From Candidatus Gastranaerophilales bacterium (lineage in GTDB: Bacteria; Cyanobacteriota; Vampirovibrionia; Gastranaerophilales; Gastranaerophilaceae), in contig CAJOJE010000004.1 of the NCBI GenBank assembly GCA_905234865.1, positions 62,001 to 126,000 on the forward strand: a DNA stretch of 64,000 bases. The letters are read 5' to 3'. This document shows positions 1-7,817 of this stretch, one piece after another. Below the pieces are notes generated by a model, which was not told the DNA's origin, ran no database searches, and saw only the letters and a program-made list of their open reading frames with translations. The translations under genes were made by a program, and so were the position numbers. Within the stretch, counting starts at the first letter, position 1; each line of letters opens with the position of its first letter.

Positions 1-408
1 GTCATAAATACAAACCTTACGGGATTTTATAACGTTTTAAATCCGATTATTTTAAAAATGATACAAAAAAGAGAAGGAAGAATTGTTGCACTGTCCTCAA
101 TAGCGGGGCAAACGGGAAACAGAGGGCAGGTTAATTACAGTGCCTCCAAAGCAGGAATAACAGGGGCAACAAAAGCATTGTCAAGAGAAGTTGCAAAAAG
201 AAACATAACGGTAAATTGCGTAGCTCCGGGGATTATTAAAACCGATATGACAAAAGATATTGAAGATAGCATTGTAAAAGAATTGGTTCCGATGAGAAGA
301 ATAGGAACGGCAAAAGAAGTTGCTTCCGCCGTTAATTTTTTATTATCGGAAGATGCTTCTTATATAACGGGACAAGTTATTTCAGTAAACGGCGGTATGT
401 ATCTATGA
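1..408 (+). CDS. 3-oxoacyl-ACP reductase (FabG/ApeQ-like), 3' part
   Basis: The gene is cut by the window edge; the frame is open from base 2 region onward, so the first Met at 58 is internal. The protein is a short-chain dehydrogenase/reductase that reduces 3-oxoacyl-ACP with NADPH. Visible are the catalytic Ser in LSSIAG, the Tyr-x-x-x-Lys pair in NYSASKAG, the VAPGIIKTDM segment after strand 6, and the FabG-like ending SYITGQVISVNGG. The stop overlaps the start of the next gene in an ATGA arrangement, so the two are translationally coupled. Because the partner is an aryl-polyene-type ketosynthase, I infer a dedicated ApeQ-like role rather than housekeeping fatty acid synthesis. The general family is certain, the pathway probable. 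Confidence 0.9.
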   Translation, partial: VINTNLTGFYNVLNPIILKMIQKREGRIVALSSIAGQTGNRGQVNYSASKAGITGATKALSREVAKRNITVNCVAPGIIKTDMTKDIEDSIVKELVPMRRIGTAKEVASAVNFLLSEDASYITGQVISVNGGMYL

Positions 409-1637
409 CAAAAAGAGTTGTAATTACGGGAATGTCAATTGCAAGCCCGTTGGGTTTCGGGGTCCGTAATTCTTTTAACAAACTTCAAAAACTTGAAAAT
501 TGCATTGAATATCAAAAAGAACTTGAAGAATACGAAGGATTGCATACAAAATTAGCTGCAAGAATTAAAGATTTTAAAGTGCCCGATGACTTTACGAGAA
601 AAACAACCAGAACCATGGGGAATATCTCTATAATGTCAACCGCAACCGCAAAAGAAGCGTTAATTGATTCGGGGTTAATAAACGATGAAATTATAACGAA
701 CGGCAAAACGGGGGTTGCTTACGGCTCTTCAAGCGGCAGTTTGGATTCTGTTTTTGATTTTTATTCATTAAGTTTAACCAAAAAAGTTAAAAATATAAAT
801 TCAGGCTCTTATATAAGAATGATGTCGCACACATGTGCCGTCAACATTTCATTGTATTTTAAAACAACCGGAAGATTAATCCCGACCTCAACCGCCTGCA
901 CGTCGGGTTCAATGGCAATAGGCTATGCTTATGAGGCAATCAAATACGGCAATCAAACGGTTATGCTTGCAGGCGGAGCAGATGAATACAATGTGTGCAA
1001 CATAGGGGTTTTTGATACATTATTTGCAACAAGTACAAAAAATGATACTCCGAAATATACTCCCGCTCCTTTTGATAAAGAAAGGGACGGGCTTGTTTTA
1101 GGCGAGGGCGCAGGAACAATAATTCTTGAAGAATTGGAGCATGCCAAAAAAAGAGGCGCAAAAATTTATGCCGAGGTTATCGGCTTTGGAACAAATACGG
1201 ACGGAGTACATATTACAAACCCGAATTATGAAACAATGAGAGATGTCATGATAAAAGCACTTGATTGTGCCGAACTTGATAAAGATAAGATAGGATACAT
1301 CAATGCCCATGGTACATCTACAATTCAAGGCGATATTGCGGAATCAAAAGCCACTTATGAGGTATTCAAAAACAATTGCCCGATAAGTACGATTAAAAGC
1401 TACACAGGACATACTTTGGGCGCATGCGGAGTTATAGAAGCCGTTTTATCAATTGAAATGATGAATAAAAAAGCATTTTGCCCTACGTTAAATTTAAAAA
1501 ATATTGATGAACAATGCGCAAAACTCGACTATATAAAAAACGATTTCAGAGAAATCAACACCGATTATGTCATGACGAACAACTTTGCATTCGGCGGCAT
1601 AAACACATCCTTAATTTTAAAAAAGTTTAAAGGGTAG
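405..1637 (+). CDS. Beta-ketoacyl-ACP synthase, aryl-polyene (ApeR-like) type
   Basis: This 410-residue decarboxylating ketosynthase has the catalytic triad of the FabF family: Cys165 in TSTACTSGS, His302 in NAHGTST and His336 in SYTGHTLGACG. Blocks such as EYEGLHTKLAA, TRTMGNISIMST, TGVAYGSSSGS, YIRMMSHTCAVNI and DTLFATST resemble what I know of the ketosynthases of aryl polyene pigment clusters more than housekeeping FabF. It would condense malonyl-ACP onto a growing aryl-capped polyene chain. The start overlaps the reductase stop by four bases, and the next gene begins 3 bases after the stop, so all three look co-transcribed. Most of the cluster would lie left of the window. Confidence 0.85.
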   Translation: MTKRVVITGMSIASPLGFGVRNSFNKLQKLENCIEYQKELEEYEGLHTKLAARIKDFKVPDDFTRKTTRTMGNISIMSTATAKEALIDSGLINDEIITNGKTGVAYGSSSGSLDSVFDFYSLSLTKKVKNINSGSYIRMMSHTCAVNISLYFKTTGRLIPTSTACTSGSMAIGYAYEAIKYGNQTVMLAGGADEYNVCNIGVFDTLFATSTKNDTPKYTPAPFDKERDGLVLGEGAGTIILEELEHAKKRGAKIYAEVIGFGTNTDGVHITNPNYETMRDVMIKALDCAELDKDKIGYINAHGTSTIQGDIAESKATYEVFKNNCPISTIKSYTGHTLGACGVIEAVLSIEMMNKKAFCPTLNLKNIDEQCAKLDYIKNDFREINTDYVMTNNFAFGGINTSLILKKFKG

Positions 1638-1640
1638 GTT

Positions 1641-2780
1641 ATGCTAAATATCAACAAACTTTTTCCGACATTATTAATAATATTGTTATCAAACTTGCCC
1701 GTATGGGCAATAGTTGAAAATGAAATTCCTTTGGATGAAATTACGGTTGATAAAGATAATGTTGAACGGGAATTATCACCCGAAAACAAAACAAATAATA
1801 AATTCAAATTAAAAACGGCAAAATTTTTTGAAAACAGGAAGAAAATCAATTTTGAAAATTCATTTTTTAATGAACTTTCGGGAGAAATAAGATATCAGGG
1901 AATTTATTCTTTTGAAAAAGACGATAACAACTTGACCGGCAAATATCCTTTTTCGATAAACAGTGTTATTGAAACAAAATTCGATAAGGAAAAATACAGA
2001 TTTCTTGCGGAATATGCCTTTACGAGAAATGTAAAAGGATACGACAGCGAATTTTTCGCAAAATTTGCAAACCTCTATCTTGAAGGAAAAATTAACGATA
2101 AAAATAAATTTAAAATAGGAACATACACAGCTCCGATAGGAGTTGAAGGGCCTTTAAGCATGTTTTATCTTCCCTTACACCACAGAGGCCAAATTTCAAG
2201 AAATTTAACATCTTCTCTTGCAACGGGCTTGAGCTTTTTTGGGGAAAACGAAGTTTTTGATTATAACATTGGAACGTTTACCACGACAAGATACTCTCAA
2301 GGCTTTAAAGACGGCATGGAATTAGCAGGAAGATTAGGCGTAAAACCGTTCGGAAAAACGGATATTGAAGCTTTGAAAAACCTTAAACTGTATGGCGGAG
2401 CAGATATCGGTCACAGAAGCAAAGATTACGAAGTATACACAAGCGCAATTTATTACGATTATAAAAATTTTAGCGCAAATATAGAATACGCATACGCTAA
2501 CGGCTCAAACACAAGTAAATACAACGATAAAAAACGACAAGGGTTTTTCACAACAGTAACATATAAAGCGACACCAAAATTACACCTGATTGCAAGGTAT
2601 GATTTTTTTAACCAAAATTGCAAAGAAAAAAACAATATAAATCAAGAATATACGATAGGCATAAATTATTATATTTTTAAAGAAAGGCTTATGGTAGGAT
2701 TAAATTATCTTTTTGCGCATAACAATAAAACACACAAAAACAAAAACGGTGCTTATTTTATGACGCAGTTTTTTATTTAG
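1641..2780 (+). CDS. Outer-membrane beta-barrel protein, porin O/P-like
   Basis: The protein has 379 residues. A signal peptide is clear: a short positive start, a hydrophobic stretch LLIILLSNLPVWA, and cleavage probably after WA. The mature part is rich in alternating amphipathic strands with aromatic girdles (for example FKIGTYTAPIGVEG, LMVGLNYLF) and ends in aromatic FFI, as expected for a substrate of the Bam insertion machinery. Strand spacing and the ELAGRLGVKPF block recall phosphate-selective porins, but this is a fold-level resemblance only. It starts 3 bases after the ketosynthase and may be co-transcribed with it. Its presence shows a diderm envelope. The transported substrate is unknown. 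Confidence 0.7.
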   Translation: MLNINKLFPTLLIILLSNLPVWAIVENEIPLDEITVDKDNVERELSPENKTNNKFKLKTAKFFENRKKINFENSFFNELSGEIRYQGIYSFEKDDNNLTGKYPFSINSVIETKFDKEKYRFLAEYAFTRNVKGYDSEFFAKFANLYLEGKINDKNKFKIGTYTAPIGVEGPLSMFYLPLHHRGQISRNLTSSLATGLSFFGENEVFDYNIGTFTTTRYSQGFKDGMELAGRLGVKPFGKTDIEALKNLKLYGGADIGHRSKDYEVYTSAIYYDYKNFSANIEYAYANGSNTSKYNDKKRQGFFTTVTYKATPKLHLIARYDFFNQNCKEKNNINQEYTIGINYYIFKERLMVGLNYLFAHNNKTHKNKNGAYFMTQFFI

Positions 2781-2863
2781 CCCAAAAAACAGACTTGCAA
2801 TGACCGTATGTATTTTAGTCGTTACAAACCGATTGCGAATTTTAAAAAATGCCTTTTTGTTAT

Positions 2864-2892
2864 TTGACAGATATTTTCCTTGAACTTATAAT
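2864..2892 (+). promoter_or_regulatory. Consensus sigma-70 promoter of tRNA-Glu
   Basis: A perfect TTGACA at 2864-2869 and a perfect TATAAT at 2887-2892 are separated by 17 bases. The predicted start, about base 2899, lies a few bases before the tRNA 5' end at 2906. A full consensus promoter fits a strongly expressed stable RNA. Confidence 0.9.
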
Positions 2893-2905
2893 AATTAGTA
2901 TTAAT

Positions 2906-2980
2906 AGCGGTATCGTCTAGTGGTTAGGACGGGAGATTCTCATTCTCCAAACAGGGGTTCAATTCCCCTTACCGCCGCCA
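2906..2980 (+). tRNA. tRNA-Glu(CUC)
   Basis: A complete cloverleaf is readable: acceptor strand 2906-2912, D arm GUC/GAC, anticodon stem GGAGA/UCUCC around loop UUCUCAU (anticodon CUC at 2939-2941), T arm with GGTTCAA, and an encoded CCA at 2978-2980 after discriminator G. The first base pair is A1 with C72, a mismatch unusual for an elongator tRNA. The 3' 14 bases are copied twice downstream as part of a tandem repeat. Confidence 0.93.
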
Positions 2981-2982
2981 TA

Positions 2983-3008
2983 CTCTTGCTTATGGGCAAG
3001 AGCTTTTT
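2983..3008 (+). terminator. Intrinsic terminator after tRNA-Glu (copy 1)
   Basis: A 7-bp stem CTCTTGC/GCAAGAG (2983-2989 and 2996-3002) is followed by CTTTTT. It begins two bases after the tRNA CCA and is duplicated exactly at 3087-3112. Confidence 0.85.
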
Positions 3009-3086
3009 GTTATAAGGGGAATCAACCTCTCGAAAAACGTGACATTTAGTCACCTTTTTCTCGGCAGAGTCCTTACCGCCGCCATA

Positions 3087-3112
3087 CTCTTGCTTATGGG
3101 CAAGAGCTTTTT
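3087..3112 (+). terminator. Intrinsic terminator, second copy in the tRNA-Glu repeat
   Basis: This is an exact copy of the terminator at 2983-3008, with stem CTCTTGC/GCAAGAG followed by five T. It lies inside the second repeat unit, after a duplicated tRNA 3' end, so read-through transcripts would meet a second stop. Confidence 0.8.
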
Positions 3113-3315
3113 GTTATAAGGGGAATTATTACCTCTCCTCAAAAGCAAGGTGTCTTGCTTTCTCGTCGGCAGAGTCCTTACCGCCGTTTAACATGATTTT
3201 TTGTATTTATAGATAACTAAGCCGAGAACTTGTATTTATTAATGATTTATTAAGTTTTGCGAAGGTATAAATTAAGTAGTACTAAAATAAATGTACATGC
3301 AACCATTTATGCATA

Positions 3316-3344
3316 TTGAAAAGAAATACGCAATGTTATATAAT
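3316..3344 (+). promoter_or_regulatory. Sigma-70-like promoter of the first prepilin gene
   Basis: TTGAAA at 3316-3321 and TATAAT at 3339-3344 are 17 bases apart. The predicted start near 3351 gives a leader of about 30 bases before the ATG at 3381. Bases 3187-3315 upstream show nothing else I can support. Confidence 0.65.
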
Positions 3345-3380
3345 TAACAATACGTATGTATTACAAAGAAGGTTGGTTGT

Positions 3381-4634
3381 ATGAATTTTATAACGGGAAT
3401 AAATTCTAGAGAAATCAAACACCCCGCTAAAAAAGAATGTAAATCACATTCATGTCAAAAAGCTTTTACTCTTGCCGAAACATTAATTGCAATTGTTGTT
3501 ATAGGTATTATTGCAGCCGTAATGTTGCCCGCAATGAATCAATTATTTCAAAAAAAAGTACGAACACATCAAAGCGAAGTGGCTCAGATGAAGTTCAAAA
3601 AAGCAGCGGAAATGATGATGTTAAACGGCAAAATGGGTCCGTATTACGATAATACTTACGAATTTGTCAAAGAGCTGTCACATTATCTAAAAATAAATCA
3701 AATTTGTCGGGTTGGAGATTCTCCAAATAATCTGCCGCCTGTCGCAAGTTGTTTCGGTGAAGATTACGGCAGCATAACGGTTGATTCCAAAGGGCAAACC
3801 GTAGAGTTGAGCGATATTAAAACCGGAAGTGATTTAGGCATAGATAAAAATAACGACACAAATGACTGGACAAGCGACAACATTGGCATTTTAACGCTTG
3901 ACGGCACAAGGTTAATATTATCTTATAATTCCAAATGCGCTGCCGTTCAAGAGGGAGTGTACGGCGGGGACACCTCGTATGCATGCATAGCGGGCGTAGC
4001 CGATGTTGACGGGGATAAAAAACCTAATACTTTGGGTAAAGATGTTTATTTGTTTGGAAGTGCAAAAAATCTGGGAAAAAGCTGTATAGCAAATGAAATA
4101 GGCATGTGCTTATCAAAAGCCGTAAAAATATCCGACCTGATTGCTTCTAAAGGATTTGCAACTTATGATGAATGTATGGCTTCAGAATACGGTAGCGATG
4201 CTATATGCGGAAGCACCTTGGGAGAAGAAGAAAGGAATGAAAATTGGTTCTTTAGAGTTGTTGAAGAGTGTGAAGGTCAACTTAATATGCCGAGCTACAC
4301 CGAACTTAATGAAATTGTAGCATATCTCTTTGATTCTACGGCATCGGAAATTCCGTCACTGCTTGACTATGGAAATTTTAACAACATTATGAATAATTTA
4401 TTTACCTATAATGAAGAAAAATTTGCTGCAGCAGGCCTGCCCGTTGCGTCGTTCCACTTCGTATTAAGAGAAACGGACAGTAGCAGAATGACGGCACTTA
4501 CTTGTCCTATTATGAAACAAGGCGATACGTCACAAGCAAAAATATGGTGTCCGTTCTATTTTGCGCCTATTGTAAACTCATCAGACAATTTCGGACTTAA
4601 TAGCGGATATTTCTTCTGCAAACAATCACAATAA
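3381..4634 (+). CDS. Large type IV prepilin-like protein (paralogue 1)
   Basis: The 417-residue protein has a basic 28-residue leader followed by the prepilin site A|FTLAETLIAI and a hydrophobic helix, so it should be cut and methylated by a PilD-type peptidase and assembled or anchored in the inner membrane. The residue before the cut is Ala instead of the usual Gly; Glu5 is kept. The globular part has many Cys residues and an Asp-rich DVDGDKKPN segment, which recurs in the paralogues at 55532 and 60042. A GAAGG ribosome site lies 8 bases before the ATG, and a strong terminator follows. No pilus assembly genes are nearby. Its role as a minor pilin, secretion pseudopilin or surface adhesin is open. 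Confidence 0.85.
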   Translation: MNFITGINSREIKHPAKKECKSHSCQKAFTLAETLIAIVVIGIIAAVMLPAMNQLFQKKVRTHQSEVAQMKFKKAAEMMMLNGKMGPYYDNTYEFVKELSHYLKINQICRVGDSPNNLPPVASCFGEDYGSITVDSKGQTVELSDIKTGSDLGIDKNNDTNDWTSDNIGILTLDGTRLILSYNSKCAAVQEGVYGGDTSYACIAGVADVDGDKKPNTLGKDVYLFGSAKNLGKSCIANEIGMCLSKAVKISDLIASKGFATYDECMASEYGSDAICGSTLGEEERNENWFFRVVEECEGQLNMPSYTELNEIVAYLFDSTASEIPSLLDYGNFNNIMNNLFTYNEEKFAAAGLPVASFHFVLRETDSSRMTALTCPIMKQGDTSQAKIWCPFYFAPIVNSSDNFGLNSGYFFCKQSQ

Positions 4635-4645
4635 ACATTATGTTC

Positions 4646-4680
4646 AAAACGCCTCTTTTTATTAAAGGAGGCGTTTTTTA
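4646..4680 (+). terminator. Intrinsic terminator after prepilin 1
   Basis: A 10-bp stem AAAACGCCTC (4646-4655) pairs with GAGGCGTTTT (4668-4677) and ends in a T run. Bases 4681-4860 that follow are AT-rich with no recognisable feature. Confidence 0.9.
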
Positions 4681-4860
4681 TTACTAATCATTTCTATTAA
4701 TTATTATCGGATTTTACCCATTTATCAAAATAATTCTTAAAAGTTCAATAATTTATTTTTCTTTCCGTAAAAAATTATACAAAATTTACAAATTATGTTC
4801 AAATTAAATAAAAGAAACAAACAAAATCCTGTTTCGGTTTTAAAAAATTAGAGAACAAAT

Positions 4861-5169
4861 ATGAAGATAAACAACATTTCACAAAACAATTATAAAGGTA
4901 ATTTACCCAAAAGCCTTGCGTATAAGAAATTATTATACGAAGACGAGATTGACGAATTTGTATCGTCAATTATAAAAAAAGAAAGAGAAGATAAAGGGAA
5001 AATTTATAATTATTCAAATATAATTCCCAAAAAAGACATTGAATTATCAAAACAAGATTTTGAAGAATCTGTTTCATCTTTTATCTTGAACGATAAAATT
5101 CATTTTGTTAAATTCGGTGAAAAATTAGGCAGTTTTATAGATATCGTAAAAAAGCCCTTTAAAAATTAA
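4861..5169 (+). CDS. Small hypothetical protein with N-terminal NYKG motif
   Basis: I do not recognise this 102-residue protein. It is charged (many Lys, Glu, Asp), has no signal peptide or membrane segment, and its N-terminus contains NNYKGNLPKS, similar to the short Phe-Lys-Gly motif at the start of the unrelated proteins at 7818 and 52601. The ribosome site is weak (GAGAA a few bases before ATG). It stands alone, upstream of a long AT-rich gap, and its 3' end overlaps the convergent MBL-fold gene by 11 bases. Coding is likely because the frame is open and the composition is normal, but expression is not proven. Confidence 0.5.
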   Translation: MKINNISQNNYKGNLPKSLAYKKLLYEDEIDEFVSSIIKKEREDKGKIYNYSNIIPKKDIELSKQDFEESVSSFILNDKIHFVKFGEKLGSFIDIVKKPFKN

Positions 5170-5929
5170 ATTCATCACCCGTACAAACTTCAACAACATC
5201 AAACTCTTGAGATAAAATTACTTTTGATTTTAAAGAAGTGCAATGAGAAGGGTAAAGTTCCTTTATGCCTTTTTCTTTAAGATAAGAAGATATTCCTTTA
5301 ATTTCTTCTTCACTTTTATCCAAAAGATGAAAACCGCCCGTTATTGCGTAAATATTACTTTGCCCCGTTGTTTTTTCCGCTTTTTCAATAATATTTTTTA
5401 ACCCCGAATGAGAACAGCCCGTTATAATTACGACACCGTATTTTGATGTGTAAAATAATGCGGTTTCATCAATATTACCGTTTGATATTCTGCCCGAGTA
5501 ATATAAATTTTCCGTTAGCTTTATCGGGGCATCCGATAAGTTCGTTTTAAAATTTGCAATTAGCTGATTTTTAAAAACGGGAGAAGAAATACATCCGATA
5601 TTATCTTCATACAGAGGCTCGAAAATTTCTTTATGAGAAATAATTTCAGGGATTTTAAAAGGTATTTTATGTTCAATAAATTCTCTGTAAAGATTGTTTA
5701 AATAAAAAAGTCCGCCTGTGTGGTCATTATGAGAATGAGAAAAAACGATATTATCAATATTTTTTATATCAATTCCGAGTTTTAGCGCATTTTTTAAAAC
5801 AATATCACTATATCCCAAATCAAAAAATATTTTTTTGTTGCCCTCTTCAATATAAAAACAAAGCGCACTTTCAGACAAAAAATACCTGTCTGTTCTTGAA
5901 TTATTATCAACCGTAACTATAAGTTTCAT
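5159..5929 (-). CDS. MBL-fold metal-dependent hydrolase
   Basis: The 256-residue protein belongs to the metallo-beta-lactamase superfamily. The metal site HSHNDHTGG (HxHxDH) lies near residue 64, with a later GCSHSGLKN block and GGFHLL near residue 195 supplying further His ligands. The layout matches the subgroup often labelled dihydropteridine-synthase-like MBL hydrolases, whose substrates are mostly undetermined. It would act in the cytoplasm because no signal peptide is present. Its ATG overlaps the stop of the small secreted protein upstream in an ATGA arrangement, so it ends a three-gene minus-strand operon with the glycosyltransferase at 6152. Confidence 0.8.
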   Translation of the reverse strand: MKLIVTVDNNSRTDRYFLSESALCFYIEEGNKKIFFDLGYSDIVLKNALKLGIDIKNIDNIVFSHSHNDHTGGLFYLNNLYREFIEHKIPFKIPEIISHKEIFEPLYEDNIGCISSPVFKNQLIANFKTNLSDAPIKLTENLYYSGRISNGNIDETALFYTSKYGVVIITGCSHSGLKNIIEKAEKTTGQSNIYAITGGFHLLDKSEEEIKGISSYLKEKGIKELYPSHCTSLKSKVILSQEFDVVEVCTGDEFNF

Positions 5930-6144
5930 TCTTGCTCCAAATCAATCGTAACGCCGGTTTTTGTTTCCGGAATATTATCATCCGCCTCGTTTAAATCTTC
6001 TTTAGCGGTATTATTTACAATATCGGGCAAAGGCTCCATAACTTCAACTTCATCGGGTTCAACGGGAGAACACGAAAAAGATTCGTTCTCGCAAAATGCC
6101 GGTAAAACAAACATTAATATCAAAATTAATAGCATTTTTTTCAT
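5926..6144 (-). CDS. Small secreted acidic protein
   Basis: Starting at the ATG at 6144 gives 72 residues: a typical export signal MKKMLLILILMFVLPAFC followed by an acidic tail rich in Glu, Asp and Pro. A longer frame to 6237 overlaps the upstream glycosyltransferase heavily and adds a sequence with no export logic, so I chose 6144, which leaves 7 bases after the upstream stop. The Cys at the end of the hydrophobic run is preceded by Phe, so it is not a good lipobox. The product should be a short periplasmic peptide of unknown role, coupled by a 4-base overlap to the MBL hydrolase. Confidence 0.55.
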   Translation of the reverse strand: MKKMLLILILMFVLPAFCENESFSCSPVEPDEVEVMEPLPDIVNNTAKEDLNEADDNIPETKTGVTIDLEQE

Positions 6145-6151
6145 AATCAAA

Positions 6152-7657
6152 TCAGCCCTTAAATTTATAAACAAAAAATTTTTCAAAAGTTTCCATGGAT
6201 TTTTTAGGAATAAAAACAACCTCAAAACTTTTTTCAACTTCCGGATTGTTCAAGTCTTTCAAAATCGTCGGAGTTATAATATAAATCTCTTTATTTGTGA
6301 CTTTACGCTCCATTTTTGCATAATAAAGCCAATTAAGAGGACTAAAATAATTCCATAAATATTTACCCCAACGAACATAGGTATACGGTTTTCCCGTTTG
6401 TACCACATACAAATCGGGATTAACGTAATAATTGATTAAAACCGTATGCTGCGGAAAATCCGTCAAAATAAGAGAATTTTCAAGATTTATATCTTTTTTG
6501 ATTAATTCGGACACATTTTCAGAATTAGTGTAGTCAAATTTGTAATCAAGATAATTCCAATAAAACCCTGTCGGTATCAAAAACAAGAATAATAAAGACA
6601 GCGCTTGATTTAATTTCATTTTAACATCATTTGAATTATTTTCTTCTTGCACCATCCAAAAACAAAATATCAATACGGTATGCATAATATATATCCTAAA
6701 AGGAAAAATATATGCCGAATGAACATAAAGATGTATAAACATCCAATACAAAAAAGAAATTAAGAAAACATAAAACCACTTTTTACCTGTTTTGTAAAGC
6801 AAAATAACAGCATATATAAAAGCGGAAAAATATAAAAAACCCAAAACTAAAGTTATAATAAAAGGTGTTTGTAACGGCCCGAAGTAAGAAATTGCATTTG
6901 AAAAAAAGCGAAATACAAGACTTAACGTAAAAATTAAATCGGTAAGTATTGAATACAACAAATCACTGCCGAGAGAATAAGAATACATAACGTTTGACGA
7001 AGGAGTACCCCAAAGTTGGAAGAATAAGGCAACAAAGCCCGACAGAATTATAAAAAACGAAACATAAAACTTTTTTTGACATGGCTTTTTATATATTCTT
7101 TGAAAAAAGAAATCAGCCCCCAAAAGCAAGCAAAACATTGCACAAAGCACATGGGTATGAGATAAAAGCAAAATCAAAATTGCATATATAAAAGGGTGTT
7201 CCTCGTTTTTTTTATAAAAAATCGCAAGTAAAAAGCAAAAGAGAGGAATAAGCGTATAATTTCTTGAAACAATCGGAAAGATATAGATAAAAGGAGCGGA
7301 TAAAGTTAAAATTGACTTTGTTTTTACACTAAAATCAGAATATTTCCACAGAAGAAAAACCGAAAAACAAGAGATAAGCCAGCAAATGATTTTAAGCCAA
7401 ATTATATTTTGAAAAATTTTTGCAAAAGGCATTAATATCAAGAAAAAAACGCAAGGATGACCATCGTTTTCGAGATGTTTAAACATCTCGAAAAATCCCG
7501 CATACTTTGCAATCATAAAAGCCTGCGCTTCATCACACCATATCTCATGATGAAAAACGCCGATAAGAGTAAATATTGCATATCCGATTAAAACCAAAAA
7601 AGGTGCTTTGGTATCATTTATGCACATTTTTATATTCAATAATACTTTATTTAACAA
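6152..7657 (-). CDS. Multi-spanning GT-C-like glycosyltransferase
   Basis: The 501-residue protein has roughly ten or more hydrophobic helices. The first extracytoplasmic loop holds HHEIWCDEAQA, the acidic Asp-Glu pair typical of GT-C enzymes of the ArnT/PMT group, followed by NDGHPCVFFLILMPFAKIF, which matches the usual GHPP-like segment. Such enzymes transfer sugars from polyprenyl phosphate carriers to lipids or proteins on the outer face of the inner membrane. It heads a minus-strand operon with a secreted peptide and an MBL hydrolase. The acceptor and the sugar cannot be deduced. Confidence 0.7.
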   Translation of the reverse strand: MLNKVLLNIKMCINDTKAPFLVLIGYAIFTLIGVFHHEIWCDEAQAFMIAKYAGFFEMFKHLENDGHPCVFFLILMPFAKIFQNIIWLKIICWLISCFSVFLLWKYSDFSVKTKSILTLSAPFIYIFPIVSRNYTLIPLFCFLLAIFYKKNEEHPFIYAILILLLSHTHVLCAMFCLLLGADFFFQRIYKKPCQKKFYVSFFIILSGFVALFFQLWGTPSSNVMYSYSLGSDLLYSILTDLIFTLSLVFRFFSNAISYFGPLQTPFIITLVLGFLYFSAFIYAVILLYKTGKKWFYVFLISFLYWMFIHLYVHSAYIFPFRIYIMHTVLIFCFWMVQEENNSNDVKMKLNQALSLLFLFLIPTGFYWNYLDYKFDYTNSENVSELIKKDINLENSLILTDFPQHTVLINYYVNPDLYVVQTGKPYTYVRWGKYLWNYFSPLNWLYYAKMERKVTNKEIYIITPTILKDLNNPEVEKSFEVVFIPKKSMETFEKFFVYKFKG

Positions 7658-7817
7658 AAATTTTCCTCTTTTATTTTTGGATTAATTTTATTTAAAATTC
7701 CATATTTAGCTTTAAGAAAATAATACAAAATCAAAAAATTATTGTCAAATGAAAGCAAAAAATTATTTTTTCAAAACTTTTAAAAAACGTATAAGCAAAT
7801 ATCACGAAGGATTAACG

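Larger units (their letters stand above)
2967..3186 (+). repeat. Tandem tRNA-tail repeat downstream of tRNA-Glu
   Basis: A 56-base segment at 2967-3022 recurs without a change at 3071-3126, a period of 104 bases, and a third partial copy of 11 bases lies at 3176-3186. Each full unit begins with the last 14 bases of the tRNA, continues through the terminator hairpin, and ends in TAAGGGGAAT, which is the exact complement of tRNA bases 2962-2971. Between units lie non-identical segments that each form a hairpin (3032-3060 and 3142-3161), followed by a shared TCGGCAGAGT. The layout resembles the rtT repeats of the Escherichia coli tyrT operon. Similar layouts follow the other two tRNAs in this window. 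Confidence 0.9.

Noticed and set aside
2967-3186. Possible CRISPR array after tRNA-Glu
   Set aside because: The repeated block is 56 bases with only two full copies, includes a tRNA end and a terminator, and no cas gene is near.
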